Source of the DNA: Alphaproteobacteria bacterium
GTDB lineage: Bacteria > Pseudomonadota > Alphaproteobacteria > UBA2136 > UBA6156
Length of the DNA: 64,000 nt
Direction: 5' to 3'
NCBI GenBank assembly: GCA_027485835.1
Contig: JAIXQG010000001.1
Location: 133,902 to 197,901 of the forward strand
Shown here: positions 52,128-61,601 of the stretch, piece after piece
Layout: every line of letters begins with the position of its first letter
How positions within the stretch are numbered: the stretch's first letter is position 1
Made by a program: the position numbers and the translations under genes
Notes under the pieces: model-generated
Database searches by the model: none
Told to the model about the DNA's origin: nothing
What the model saw: only the letters and a program-made list of their open reading frames with translations

Positions 52128-52655
52128 ATGTTAAGTTTGTTCACATATAATTACGTTACTTCAAGCGATATAGATTATATTACAGTAATTTGTAACTTGA
52201 TTCTTGCCTCTATGGCAGTGATAACTTTAATTTATTCAACAATAATTAGTAAAAGATCTTATTACGTTCCTTTGGTGACAAGGTCATTACAAGAAATAGA
52301 CGATATTTTGTTATCTCTATATGAAATGTTGTATGTGATTGGTGCTAGTGACGATGATAAAACAACACAGTTACGAAAGAAGCATTGTGATTACTTTTTG
52401 CAGGGTCATAAATTTTATATAATTAATAAACTTCTGAATGATAAAAATGATATTAATAAATTAATAAGTGAAGTGAAGCAATCTACAGCTCATATAACTA
52501 CATTTAATAGACTTATTAATAATTATGTTAAAAATTATGAGTGCTTGATTTCTGCTATGAATAAAGCTTCTCTGACTTCTATGAGCGAGTCTCTTAAATT
52601 ATCTGGTTATCACGACATCTATGAATTTTATAAATCTCTCGGAAAAATTAATTAA
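52128..52655 (+). CDS. AT-rich orphan protein with one N-terminal membrane helix
   Basis: 175 aa, not recognised. After a short lead it has one hydrophobic helix (ITVICNLILASMAVITLIYS), then a Lys/Asn/Ile-rich helical body (YFLQGHKFYIINKLLNDKND). The coding sequence is very AT-rich with A/T-ending codons, against G/C-rich neighbours on both sides. It fills exactly the space between the miaA stop and the corA stop: its ATG follows miaA without a gap and its TAA abuts the convergent corA stop. This indicates recent acquisition. The miaA end provides no Shine-Dalgarno site except possibly GGGAG, so expression may rely on coupling. Confidence 0.75.
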   Translation: MLSLFTYNYVTSSDIDYITVICNLILASMAVITLIYSTIISKRSYYVPLVTRSLQEIDDILLSLYEMLYVIGASDDDKTTQLRKKHCDYFLQGHKFYIINKLLNDKNDINKLISEVKQSTAHITTFNRLINNYVKNYECLISAMNKASLTSMSESLKLSGYHDIYEFYKSLGKIN

Positions 52656-53627
52656 TTATAGCCAGCGGCGTTTGCGGAAGTAGAGGAAGGGGAGGATGGC
52701 GCTGGTGAGCATGACGAGGAGTGCCAGCGGGTAGCCCCATGGTTGCGAGAGTTCCGGCATGAATTGGAAGTTCATCCCGTATATACTGCCGATGAGCGTG
52801 GGTGGCATGATGACCATGGTGAAGATCGAGAGGATCTTCATGCTCAGGTTTTGCTCGACGTTGATCATGCCCAGTGTGGCGTCGAGCTGGAAGGTGATTT
52901 TGTCGGACAAGAAGGTGCTTTGCTGGGTGAGCTCGCGGATGTCCTTCGAGTGGGTATCCAGTTTCCGGACGAGGTATTGGTTGTCCGATTGGGACTCCTT
53001 GAAATAGGCGACCATGCGCGAGAGGCTGTGGAGGCTTTCGTGCACCTGGCTGTTGAGGTCGGCGACCACGCCGATTTGGCGAAGGACGTCTTGCAGGCTA
53101 AGTTCGGCTTCGTCTTCCTTCAGGCCGTAGGGGTCGAAAATGCGGTGCGAGAGGCGGTCGAGGTCGTTGGTTACGAGGTCGGAGTTATAGGCGACGCGGA
53201 GGATCATTTCTTCGAGGAGCCCTTGCAGGATTTCCGGGCCGGAGTCGAAATCCTTACTGCTGTTTTTCAGGCGTTCCGAGAAGTTTTCGAACGAGGTCGG
53301 TTGGATATCGCGGACGGAAAGAAGCGTGTTTTCGGTCAGGATGAAGCGCACCACGCTGAGCTCTGGGTATGGGCCCAAGGCTTTGGTGATGATGGCGGCG
53401 TTCATGAAGCTGACGCCGTCGGCTTTGAACATGCGGCTGAGGGTGATGTTGCGCTCGCGTTCTTCCTTCGTGGGAAGCGGGATGCCGAGGGTGAGCTGGA
53501 GCTCGTAGATTTCCTCTTCCGTAGGGTTTTCGGCGTCCACCCAGATGGCGCCGATGGGGAAGGGCTCTTCCACGGTCCAGGGAGTGACTTCGAACATGCC
53601 ATCGGTGCGGGAGTAGACTGTAATCAT
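52656..53627 (-). CDS. corA: CorA-family Mg2+/Co2+ transporter
   Basis: 323-aa pentameric divalent-metal channel. It has a large N-terminal cytoplasmic domain with a long helix, then two C-terminal membrane helices with the selectivity motif YGMNFQFMPEL between them, and a basic C terminus (FRKRRWL). Full length for the family. No operon partner. The adjacent 53628-53902 holds the divergent sucA promoter region. Confidence 0.94.
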   Translation of the reverse strand: MITVYSRTDGMFEVTPWTVEEPFPIGAIWVDAENPTEEEIYELQLTLGIPLPTKEERERNITLSRMFKADGVSFMNAAIITKALGPYPELSVVRFILTENTLLSVRDIQPTSFENFSERLKNSSKDFDSGPEILQGLLEEMILRVAYNSDLVTNDLDRLSHRIFDPYGLKEDEAELSLQDVLRQIGVVADLNSQVHESLHSLSRMVAYFKESQSDNQYLVRKLDTHSKDIRELTQQSTFLSDKITFQLDATLGMINVEQNLSMKILSIFTMVIMPPTLIGSIYGMNFQFMPELSQPWGYPLALLVMLTSAILPFLYFRKRRWL

Positions 53628-53902
53628 GGTGTGTAGTTAACCCTGTTTAGGGCGTAACCGGAAGGAGGCGGCGCGTTGTGAGGGGGTGGGGGATATCAAA
53701 AATGCCACAGATGCCCTTTGTAATAGAAAGGGTTACTTGCCGGTAAGATTGTTTTTCTTCTGGTTTTTTCGCGCTAAACCTCCGCTGAGGCTGATAAATG
53801 TATGGTTAATTATGCCTATGCTTTAGTACAGGGGGGCTTGCGGGCTTTGGGCCGTGAGCGTAGGGTGCCGCTGTTTCAGATAAAGAAGAGGTTATATCCC
53901 CG

Positions 53903-56506
53903 ATGTGTGCTGTTGCCGTGTTTGACAGTTCCAGTCTTCCCCTTGTTGAAGATATGTACGCCAAATTTATGAACGACCCCGCGAGTGTCGATGCCGAATG
54001 GAAGGCTTACTTCCTTGGTTGGCAGGCGGGCGGTAGCCTGGCCGGTGAAGGTGGTGCGGGCGATGGCAAGGACGTGGCACGCTTTAAGTTTGCCGAAGCG
54101 TGGCGGACCCGTGGCCACCTTGTGGCGCGTGTGAACCCGTTGAAGGATGCGCCTGCGATTACCGATGAATTCAAGCCCGAAACCTACGGCCTTGATGCGG
54201 CGGATGCGGGTGAGTTTGCGAAGGTATATGGCGGTAGCATTGGTGTAGAGCTGGGTGTGGTGCGTGTGCCGGCCGAGCGCCAGTGGGTGCAGGAGTGGTT
54301 TGAAGGCCCTGAAGCCAAGGTGAAGCCGAGCAAAGAGCAGCAACTGGCCCTGTATGACGGCCTTGTGCGTGCTAATGCGATGGAGAAGTTTTTGCATACC
54401 AAGTTTGTGGGTGCCAAGCGCTTTAGTGTTGAGGGTAATGACGGGATTATCCCGCTGCTGCTGCAACTGGTGGAAGATGCAAGCAAGGATGGTGTAAAGC
54501 ACCTTGTAATGGGCATGGCTCACCGCGGGCGTTTGAATGTGTTGTGCAATATTCTGCACAAACCCCTGCACGAGCTGTTTGCCGCGTTTGCCGATAAGTT
54601 TACGCAAGAAGGTGGCCCGAGCAGCGGCGACGTGAAGTATCACATGGGTAAGGTTTACGAAGCCAGCACCGCGGCCGGTAAGATTGAGCTGCAACTGCTG
54701 TATAACCCGAGCCACCTTGAAGCTGTGAACGCCATGGTGTTGGGTGTGGCCCGTGCCAAGGCGGATGCCTTGGAGAGCAAGGGTAAGGGCGTGTTGCCGG
54801 TTCTGATTCATGGTGACAGTGCCGTGGCTGGCCTTGGTAACGTGCCGGAAACGAATAACCTGATGGGGTTGAAGGCGTATGATGCCGGAGGCACGATTCA
54901 CTTTGTGTTGAACAACCAAGTGGGCTTTACGGCCAACCCTGAGGATGCGTTTGGCGGGGCTTACTGCACCGATATTTTCAAGCAGCTTGGCACCCCGATT
55001 GTGCATGTGAATGCCGATGACATTGAAGCCTGCTGGACCGCGACCCGTTTTGCGTGGGCCTACCGTAAGCAGTTTGGCAAGGACGTGACGCTGGACCTGA
55101 TTGGTTACCGCCGCTGGGGCCACAACGAAGGTGATGACCCGACGTTCACCCAGCCGAAGATGTACGAGAAAATTAGAGCCCACAAAGTGCCTGCCGACAT
55201 TTATGCCGACCAGTTGAAGGCGGCCGGTATGGCTGAGGCCGATTTGGCTAAGATTGAGAAAGCCTATGCCGACGAATTGGCGGCAGCCTATGACACTGCC
55301 CAGAAGGGAGTGAGTGTTAAGGCCAAGGGTGAGAAAGCCAAGGATGCCAAGGTTGAAACCGTTGCCGAAGCGGGCCATGTAAAGGCGATTGTGGACGCGT
55401 GGGGCAAGCAGCCTGCCGGATTTGAGATTAATGACAAGGTTGGGAAGGTTGTTGATGAGCGGATTTCCATGTTGTTGGGTGAAAAGCCCCTCAACTGGGG
55501 TGCTGCCGAAACCACCGCCTATGGTGCGTTGCTGATGGAAGGCATTAACGTGCGCCTGACCGGGCAAGATGCCCAGCGCGGGACGTTTAGCCACCGCCAT
55601 GCCGTGCTGATTAACGGTAAGGATGGTACCCGCTGGAACGTGCTGCAGAGCTTGGCGGCCAAGGGTGCGGTGTGCGATATCTATAATTCGGCACTGAGTG
55701 AAAACGCGGTGATGGGCTTTGAGTATGGGTATGCGCTGGGCAAACCGCAGAACAGCTTAGTTGTTTGGGAAGGCCAGTTTGGTGACTTTGCCAATGGGGC
55801 GCAGGTTGTGATTGACCAGTTTATTGCGTCGGCTGAGGCGAAGTGGGGCCAGAATAACCACCTCGCGATTTTGTTGCCGCATGGCTATGAGGGGCAGGGG
55901 CCGGAGCATAGCAGTGCCCGTCTTGAGCGCTTCCTTCAGCTATGTGCCGAGGATAATATTCGGGTGGCTTACCCGAGCACACCGGCGCAGATTTTCCACT
56001 TGTTGCGGCGTCAGGCCAAGAGCAGCGTGAAGAAGCCGTTGGTGGTGATGACGCCGAAGAGCCTGCTGCGTAACCCGCTGGCGGTGAGCCCTGTGAGCGA
56101 GCTGTTGAAGGGGGCTTTCCAGACCGTGATTGCTGACGACAGCGTGGATGTGAAGGCTGCCAAAAAAGTGGTGCTGTGTTCGGGTAAAATTTACTACGAC
56201 CTGCTGGCCCGCCGTGAGGCTGACAAGCGCAGCGATGTAGCGTTGATACGGGTAGAAGAGCTTTACCCGTGGCCTGTGACCGAGATTGCCAAGGCGCTGA
56301 ATGGGGTTAAGACGAAGGATATCCATTGGGTGCAAGAAGAGCCTCGCAATATGGGTAGCTGGAGCTTTGTGCGCGAGAACTGGGATGATGCTTGGGGTTA
56401 TTTGCACTATGTGGGTCGTCCGGCAAGTGCGTCTCCCGCCGTTGGCACCACCAGCCGCCATGCTGTTGAGCAGAAGGCGGTTGTGGATGAGGTTTTTGGT
56501 AAATAA
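53903..56506 (+). CDS. sucA: 2-oxoglutarate dehydrogenase E1 component
   Basis: 867-aa thiamine-diphosphate enzyme decarboxylating 2-oxoglutarate in the TCA cycle. It includes GMAHRGRLNVL, the TPP motif GDSAVAGLGN ... FVLNNQVGFT, YRRWGHNEGDDP and TFSHRHAVL. It is shorter than the E. coli enzyme (about 930 aa), mainly by a compact N-terminal region and linker (about 475-500, Lys/Ala-rich). ATG 53903 has GAGG upstream. It is the first gene of the sucA-sucB-orphan-lpd operon. Confidence 0.96.
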   Translation: MCAVAVFDSSSLPLVEDMYAKFMNDPASVDAEWKAYFLGWQAGGSLAGEGGAGDGKDVARFKFAEAWRTRGHLVARVNPLKDAPAITDEFKPETYGLDAADAGEFAKVYGGSIGVELGVVRVPAERQWVQEWFEGPEAKVKPSKEQQLALYDGLVRANAMEKFLHTKFVGAKRFSVEGNDGIIPLLLQLVEDASKDGVKHLVMGMAHRGRLNVLCNILHKPLHELFAAFADKFTQEGGPSSGDVKYHMGKVYEASTAAGKIELQLLYNPSHLEAVNAMVLGVARAKADALESKGKGVLPVLIHGDSAVAGLGNVPETNNLMGLKAYDAGGTIHFVLNNQVGFTANPEDAFGGAYCTDIFKQLGTPIVHVNADDIEACWTATRFAWAYRKQFGKDVTLDLIGYRRWGHNEGDDPTFTQPKMYEKIRAHKVPADIYADQLKAAGMAEADLAKIEKAYADELAAAYDTAQKGVSVKAKGEKAKDAKVETVAEAGHVKAIVDAWGKQPAGFEINDKVGKVVDERISMLLGEKPLNWGAAETTAYGALLMEGINVRLTGQDAQRGTFSHRHAVLINGKDGTRWNVLQSLAAKGAVCDIYNSALSENAVMGFEYGYALGKPQNSLVVWEGQFGDFANGAQVVIDQFIASAEAKWGQNNHLAILLPHGYEGQGPEHSSARLERFLQLCAEDNIRVAYPSTPAQIFHLLRRQAKSSVKKPLVVMTPKSLLRNPLAVSPVSELLKGAFQTVIADDSVDVKAAKKVVLCSGKIYYDLLARREADKRSDVALIRVEELYPWPVTEIAKALNGVKTKDIHWVQEEPRNMGSWSFVRENWDDAWGYLHYVGRPASASPAVGTTSRHAVEQKAVVDEVFGK

Positions 56507-56531
56507 TTCAGATTGAGCAAGGAGATATTCC

Positions 56532-57746
56532 ATGACTGTACAGATTAAAGCCCCCGCCATGGGCGAGAGCATTGCCGAAGCCGTAGTGGCCAAGTGGGTT
56601 GTGAAGGAAGGCGATTTTGTGACCGCCGACCAGATGGTGGCCGAGTTGGAAACCGACAAAGTGAACCTTGAGGTGATTGCTCCGGCTGCTGGTAAGATTA
56701 CGAAGATTGCTGCGGCTAAGGGCGCGACCGTGAAGGTTGGCGACGTGATGGCTGAGTTGGATGAAACGGCGGAAGGCTTGAAGACCCCTGCTGCCGTGAC
56801 GGCGGCTGGTACACCCACGGCGGCGGCTACGGCTGGCCCGTTGGCGAGTGCCGACGAGCGTGTGGCGAAGAGCGGCCCTGCCGTGCAGAAGCTGGTGGCG
56901 GAAGGTGCCGCGACCGCAGGTGTGGCGGGCTCTGGCAAGGATGGCCGTTTGACCAAGGGTGATTTGGTGGCCCCTCAGGCGGCGCCTGCGGCTGTGGTTG
57001 CTCCGGCAGCACCTGCGGCTGCACCGAGCGCGCCGCGCAACACCAGTGTGTTGCAGGAGCGTGTGCCGATGACGCGGATCCGGAAGACTATCGCGGGACG
57101 TTTGAAGCAAGCGCAGAACACGGCGGCCATGCTGACGACTTACAATGAAGTTGACCTGAGCAAGGTGAACGAAATGCGCAAGCTTTACAAAGATGCCTTT
57201 GAGAAGAAGCATGGCGTGAAGCTGGGTTATATGGGCTTCTTTAGTAAGGCCGTGGTGGATGCGCTGCAAGCATGGCCGGCGCTGAATGCCGAGATTGATG
57301 GCGACGACATTATTTACAAGAACCACTACGACCTTGGGATTGCCGTGAGCAGCGACCGCGGTTTGGTGGTTCCGGTTGTGAAAGACGCCGACAAGAAAAG
57401 CCTTGCCCAGATTGAAAAGGACATTGGCGACTTTGGCGCCCGCGCCCGCAGCGGTGGTTTGAAGCCGGATGAGCTGAGTGGCGCAACCTTTAGCATTACC
57501 AACGGCGGTACGTTTGGCAGCTTGATGAGCATGCCGATTTTGAATTATCCGCAAGTGGGGATTTTGGGGATGCACGCGATCAAGGAGCGTCCGGTTGTAG
57601 TGGATGGCCAGATCGTGATCCGCCCGATGATGTACCTTGCGCTGACGTATGACCACCGCATTGTGGATGGGCGTGAGGCGGTGAGCTTCCTTGTCCGCGT
57701 TAAGGATTGTTTGGAGGATCCGGCACGGATGGTGGTTGGCATTTAA
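56532..57746 (+). CDS. sucB: Dihydrolipoamide succinyltransferase (E2 of 2-oxoglutarate dehydrogenase)
   Basis: 404-aa complex core. A lipoyl domain (lipoyl Lys in [11 protein letters not shown]) is followed by an Ala/Pro linker, a peripheral-subunit-binding domain ([13 protein letters not shown]), a second Ala/Pro linker and the acyltransferase domain with active-site [25 protein letters not shown] precedes the ATG. It ends 8 bp before the YecM-like ORF. Confidence 0.97.
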   Translation: MTVQIKAPAMGESIAEAVVAKWVVKEGDFVTADQMVAELETDKVNLEVIAPAAGKITKIAAAKGATVKVGDVMAELDETAEGLKTPAAVTAAGTPTAAATAGPLASADERVAKSGPAVQKLVAEGAATAGVAGSGKDGRLTKGDLVAPQAAPAAVVAPAAPAAAPSAPRNTSVLQERVPMTRIRKTIAGRLKQAQNTAAMLTTYNEVDLSKVNEMRKLYKDAFEKKHGVKLGYMGFFSKAVVDALQAWPALNAEIDGDDIIYKNHYDLGIAVSSDRGLVVPVVKDADKKSLAQIEKDIGDFGARARSGGLKPDELSGATFSITNGGTFGSLMSMPILNYPQVGILGMHAIKERPVVVDGQIVIRPMMYLALTYDHRIVDGREAVSFLVRVKDCLEDPARMVVGI

Positions 57747-57754
57747 GGCTGACC

Positions 57755-58192
57755 ATGGACTGGACGACGCTGAACCCGCTGGATACGGAGAGCCTTCTTC
57801 GGTTGGCGGTTTCTTGCATTGCCGAAACGCGGCCCTTGGTGAAGCCCGAGGCGCGGGTGAGCCATGTTGGTTTGCGGTGCAAGACCTTTGAAGAATGGCA
57901 GGCTTTATTGGAGCTGGTTGAGCCATTGGGGCAGGGGTTTATGACGTACAAGCCCGATGGGCGGCCGATACCGTTCATTAAGCTGGTTGAGCCGGTGGTG
58001 GTTGGTGGTGATGTTTTGGAGTATCTGGAATTGCCTGCGCCCAAGAAGGTAGCTGTGGATGAGCCGCGGGTTTTGGTGGCGTTTCAGTTAGCCGAAGGCG
58101 ATGGCAAGCCCATGTTGGCTGGTGGTTTTGATGTGCGGCAGCAGATGATGCATGCCGAGGATTATATTGAGCGAGATAAAAAGAGGAGCTAA
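57755..58192 (+). CDS. YecM-like VOC-superfamily protein inside the suc operon
   Basis: 145 aa. The core RVSHVGLRCKTFEEWQALLE ... DGRPIPFIKLVEPV ... LEYLELPAPKK follows the YecM pattern (HISLRC, NGRPICLFKLHEPV, VELPWP), a vicinal-oxygen-chelate fold probably binding metal. YecM function is unproven. ATG 57755 is selected since a start at 57707 would overlap sucB. Its stop is directly before lpd, so it is co-translated between the E2 and E3 genes, suggesting a link to 2-oxoglutarate dehydrogenase or its substrate. Confidence 0.72.
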   Translation: MDWTTLNPLDTESLLRLAVSCIAETRPLVKPEARVSHVGLRCKTFEEWQALLELVEPLGQGFMTYKPDGRPIPFIKLVEPVVVGGDVLEYLELPAPKKVAVDEPRVLVAFQLAEGDGKPMLAGGFDVRQQMMHAEDYIERDKKRS

Positions 58193-58195
58193 GTG

Positions 58196-59578
58196 ATGGC
58201 TGAGCAGTTTGATGTGGTGGTGATTGGAGCCGGGCCTGCGGGTTATGTGTGTGCGATACGTGCGGCGCAGTTGGGTTTGAAAACCGCGTTGGTTGAGAAG
58301 CGTGAGGCGCTGGGCGGAACCTGTTTGAACGTGGGGTGCATACCCAGTAAGGCCATGCTGGAGAGCAGCCACCGCTACCATATGATTCAGCACAGTGTGC
58401 ATGAGCACGGCATTGACGTTGGTAATGTGAAGCTGAACCTGAAGACGATGATTGCCCGCAAAGACGCGGTAGTGAAGCAGTTGACCGGCGGTATTGGTAT
58501 GCTGATGAAGAAGAACAAAGTGACCGTGAAGAATGCGTGGGGCAGTGTGAAGAGCTCCGGTGTGGTGGCCTTGGATAACGGTGAAGAGCTGCAGGCCAAG
58601 AACATTGTGATTGCGGCGGGGAGTGTGCCGGTTGAGTTGCCGTTTGCGAAATTTGACCATAAGACGATTATTGATAGCACCGATGCGCTGAGCCTTGAGA
58701 AAGTGCCGGAGCATATGATTGTGATTGGCGCAGGGGTTATTGGGCTTGAAATGGGCAGTGTGTGGCAGCGCCTTGGTGCCCGTGTGACGGTGGTGGATAT
58801 TGCCGACCGCCCTGTGGCGATTATGGATGCCGACCTTGGAAATGAAGCCAAAAAGCTATTTGAAAAGCAAGGCTTGGAGTTTGTTCTTAATGCAAAAGTT
58901 AAAGAGGTTTCGGCTTCTGGTAAAGTGACCATTGAGTTGTCCGATGGAACGGTGAAGGACTACAAGGGCGATAAGGTTTTGGTGGCGGTTGGCCGCCGTG
59001 CCGCGACCCAAGGCATGAACCTTGCTGAAGCCGGTGTGAAGATGACCGAGCGCGGTGTGATTGAGATTGACCACCATTACCAGACCAACGTACCCGGCAT
59101 TTATGCGATTGGTGACTGTGTGCCCGGCCCGATGCTGGCGCACAAGGGTGAGGAAGAAGGTGTGGCCGTTGCCGAGCACTTGGCAGGCCAAAAGCCCCAC
59201 GTGAATTACGATGCCATACCGTGGGTGGTTTACACCCACCCCGAAATTGCCGGTGTGGGTATGACCGAAGCCGAAGCCGTGCAGAAGCATGGTGAGGTGA
59301 AGGTTGGGAAGTTCAAATTCGTCGCGAATGGTCGGGCTTTAGCCGTGGATGAGAGCACCGGTTTTGTGAAGGTGATTGCCGACAAGCAGACCGACCAGAT
59401 ATTGGGCGTACATATGATTGGGCACAATGTTTCGGAAATGATTGCCGAGGCGGCGGTGCTGATGGAGTTCAAGGCTTCGGCTGAGGATTTAGCGCGTTGT
59501 GTGCATGCGCACCCGACCATGGCGGAAGCGTTTAAAGAGGCTGGGCTGGCTGTAGATGGGCGGGCGATACACGCTTAA
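58196..59578 (+). CDS. lpd: Dihydrolipoamide dehydrogenase (E3)
   Basis: 460-aa FAD flavoprotein reoxidising dihydrolipoamide with NAD+. It contains the FAD motif VVIGAGPAGYVCAIRAAQLG, redox disulfide GGTCLNVGCIPSK, NAD motif VIGAGVIGLEMGSVW, AIGDCVPGPMLAHKGEEEG and catalytic HAHPTMAE. ATG 58196 is preferred (AGAGGAG at 58182-58188); a GTG one codon earlier abuts the previous stop. Last gene of the suc operon, with the terminator at 59594-59619. Confidence 0.97.
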   Translation: MAEQFDVVVIGAGPAGYVCAIRAAQLGLKTALVEKREALGGTCLNVGCIPSKAMLESSHRYHMIQHSVHEHGIDVGNVKLNLKTMIARKDAVVKQLTGGIGMLMKKNKVTVKNAWGSVKSSGVVALDNGEELQAKNIVIAAGSVPVELPFAKFDHKTIIDSTDALSLEKVPEHMIVIGAGVIGLEMGSVWQRLGARVTVVDIADRPVAIMDADLGNEAKKLFEKQGLEFVLNAKVKEVSASGKVTIELSDGTVKDYKGDKVLVAVGRRAATQGMNLAEAGVKMTERGVIEIDHHYQTNVPGIYAIGDCVPGPMLAHKGEEEGVAVAEHLAGQKPHVNYDAIPWVVYTHPEIAGVGMTEAEAVQKHGEVKVGKFKFVANGRALAVDESTGFVKVIADKQTDQILGVHMIGHNVSEMIAEAAVLMEFKASAEDLARCVHAHPTMAEAFKEAGLAVDGRAIHA

Positions 59579-59593
59579 GTGTACCGTGTATTG

Positions 59594-59619
59594 AGAGCCG
59601 CTTTTGAGCGGCTCTTTTT
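59594..59619 (+). terminator. Intrinsic terminator of the suc operon
   Basis: AGAGCCGC-TTTTGA-GCGGCTCT followed by TTTTC, 16 bp after lpd. Confidence 0.92.
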
Positions 59620-59735
59620 CTAAATGTATGACAATGCATGCGAAAAAGCTACATGGTAGTAAATGCTTTGGGAGTGCTTACTTGTGGTGGTAAGTGCTTG
59701 TGTTAGCCTGAGTGTAACAATAAAGGCTATCCACC

Positions 59736-61010
59736 ATGTTCCATCTCTTTAATGATAATGCCGCGCTGATTAAGGCATTAGACCGTTCTTTGGCGATTAT
59801 TCATTTTCAGCCGGATGGGACCATTTTGTGGGCGAATGAGAATTTTTTGAAGACTGTCGGTTACACCCTTAATGAGATTAAGGGCAAGCACCACAAGATG
59901 TTTGTGGATGAGGATTATGCCGCTAGCAGCGAGTATGCCGACTTTTGGAATGATTTACGGGCGGGGAAATTCCAGAGTGCGCAGTATAAGCGTTTTGGGA
60001 AGGGAGGACGTGAGGTTTATATTGAGGCTACGTATAACCCTGTGTTGGATGCGAGTGGTAAGGTGGTTAAAGTTGTTAAGCTTGCGACGGATATTACCGT
60101 TAAGACGGTCAAGGTTAAGGAAGCGCTGGACCGTACTCAGGCGACCATTACATTTAAGCTGAATGGCACCATTGTGGAGGCTAACCAGAACTTTTTAAAT
60201 ACCATGGGCTACACAATGAATGAGGTTAAGGGTAAGCACCATATGATATTTGTAAAGCCGGAGTATGCGAACTCGGCGGCTTATCGGGAGTTTTGGGCGT
60301 CGCTGAATCGTGGTGAGTTTCAGTCGGGTGAATATATACGCGTTGGAAAAGGCGGCAAGGAAGTGTGGATTCAGGCCAGTTACAACCCGATATTTGACAA
60401 CAGCGGGCAACCTTGCGGCGTGATTAAGTATGCTGTGGACCTAACGGCTGAGAAGAAGAAATATGCTGGCCAGATAATGGAGACGACAAATGCGATGGCG
60501 AGTGCGACGCAGGAGCTTTCCAGCTCTATTGGCGACATCACCAAGAGCATGAGCCAGACGCGGGATTCGGTCGGATCGGTGTATCAGCAAAGCGAACAGG
60601 CGGCGCAGTCGATTGAAGAAATGGTACAGGTTGCCGCCAATATGGGGAATTTGGTCAAGTTGATTGAGGATATTAGTGGCCAGATTAACCTGTTAGCACT
60701 CAATGCGAATATTGAAGCTGCACGGGCGGGTGATGCCGGGCGCGGGTTCTCGGTTGTAGCCGACGAAGTGAAGAAGCTAGCAACCCAGACGGGGAATTCG
60801 ACGTCGACGATTTCTGGTGAAATTAACCGAATTCAATCCATTTCCCAGCTAGTTGAAACGGGGTTGAAGCAGATCCGTACCGTGGTGCATGACGTTGTGG
60901 ATGGTGCGAATACGGTTGTGGCCGCGATTGAGCAGCAGTCGGTTGTGACGCAGGAAATTTCCAATAATATGATCGCGTTAAATGGGTTGGTGAATTCGAC
61001 GCGGCATTGA
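59736..61010 (+). CDS. Soluble PAS-PAS methyl-accepting chemotaxis protein
   Basis: 424-aa chemoreceptor without a membrane helix. Two nearly duplicated PAS domains (about 8-120 and 130-245: [16 protein letters not shown] and [16 protein letters not shown]) precede a short coiled signalling domain with the kinase-contact hairpin ([33 protein letters not shown]). The PAS pattern resembles BdlA/Aer-type redox or heme sensors. It probably senses an intracellular signal. The PAS duplication is recent within the gene. No che genes are nearby. Confidence 0.93.
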   Translation: MFHLFNDNAALIKALDRSLAIIHFQPDGTILWANENFLKTVGYTLNEIKGKHHKMFVDEDYAASSEYADFWNDLRAGKFQSAQYKRFGKGGREVYIEATYNPVLDASGKVVKVVKLATDITVKTVKVKEALDRTQATITFKLNGTIVEANQNFLNTMGYTMNEVKGKHHMIFVKPEYANSAAYREFWASLNRGEFQSGEYIRVGKGGKEVWIQASYNPIFDNSGQPCGVIKYAVDLTAEKKKYAGQIMETTNAMASATQELSSSIGDITKSMSQTRDSVGSVYQQSEQAAQSIEEMVQVAANMGNLVKLIEDISGQINLLALNANIEAARAGDAGRGFSVVADEVKKLATQTGNSTSTISGEINRIQSISQLVETGLKQIRTVVHDVVDGANTVVAAIEQQSVVTQEISNNMIALNGLVNSTRH

Positions 61011-61052
61011 TGCTGATTAGTGTTATTATATTGTTTTGTCATCTAAGTATTC

Positions 61053-61097
61053 AAAAAGGCCATGATGAGAGTTTTTGTTCTCATCATGGCCTTTTTT
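61053..61097. terminator. Strong bidirectional terminator
   Basis: AAAAAGGCCATGATGAGA (61053-61070) with its complement at 61079-61096 and T-runs both ways; it lies between the MCP gene and the convergent lipoprotein gene. Confidence 0.95.
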
Positions 61098-61120
61098 ATA
61101 AATTCTAACTTCTAATGAAG

Positions 61121-61411
61121 TTATCGAGTTCCGCAGAAGAAACCTTTAGGTTTATTGCAAGGTCTTTTCACGCCGATAGAGTATCTTCCACCGGTTGTTG
61201 GTGTCGGGGTAAGAATTGGAGTCGGATCGATATATATATGCTTAGGTCGAGGGTAGTCGATTACTTTGATGGGCTCAGGCCGGGTGTTGTAGCCGTTAAC
61301 ATAACCTGTGGCGGCAGCTGAGATGAGGTTGAGTGTCATGCGAGTGTCGGCGTCGGTGCAACCGACAAGCACTGTTGCAGAAACGAGTGTGATAGTTGCG
61401 ATCTTTTTCAT
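61121..61411 (-). CDS. Small lipoprotein
   Basis: 96-aa lipoprotein: MKKIATITLVSATVLVGC with lipobox VLVGC. The mature part has an Ala/Gly segment (LNLISAAATGYVNGY), a Pro/Thr-rich stretch (IDPTPILTPTPTTGG) and three further cysteines (GCTDAD, PCNKP, FFCGTR). Function unknown. ATG 61411 is chosen over one ten codons upstream because the signal peptide starts there and GGGAC precedes it. Confidence 0.7.
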   Translation of the reverse strand: MKKIATITLVSATVLVGCTDADTRMTLNLISAAATGYVNGYNTRPEPIKVIDYPRPKHIYIDPTPILTPTPTTGGRYSIGVKRPCNKPKGFFCGTR

Positions 61412-61573
61412 AGGCAGTCCCTTTACGACTCGAGATGGCAAAACAATGATCCACTATCATTAGATGTATTTTTTTACAAATAGAATTATAGATTAACTCG
61501 TTAAATTTATTCATACATACGACATATAGCCCTGTGTATTGGCTAAAGATTTTTAACTATGTTGTTGAGATAT

Positions 61574-61597
61574 GCGCCCCGGTTTAGGCCGGGGCGC
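61574..61597 (-). terminator. Hairpin after the DMT operon
   Basis: Perfect 9-bp GCGCCCCGG / CCGGGGCGC stem just past the stop at 61602, without a strong T-run. Confidence 0.55.
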
Positions 61598-61601
61598 GTG
61601 A

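Noticed and set aside
53876-55600. 574-aa - strand ORF antisense to sucA
   Set aside because: His/Arg/Leu-rich shadow of an intact SucA gene.
61485-61515. CtrA-type site (TTAA-N7-TTAA) upstream of the small lipoprotein
   Set aside because: Two TTAA tetramers are present but the spacing is 4, not 7.
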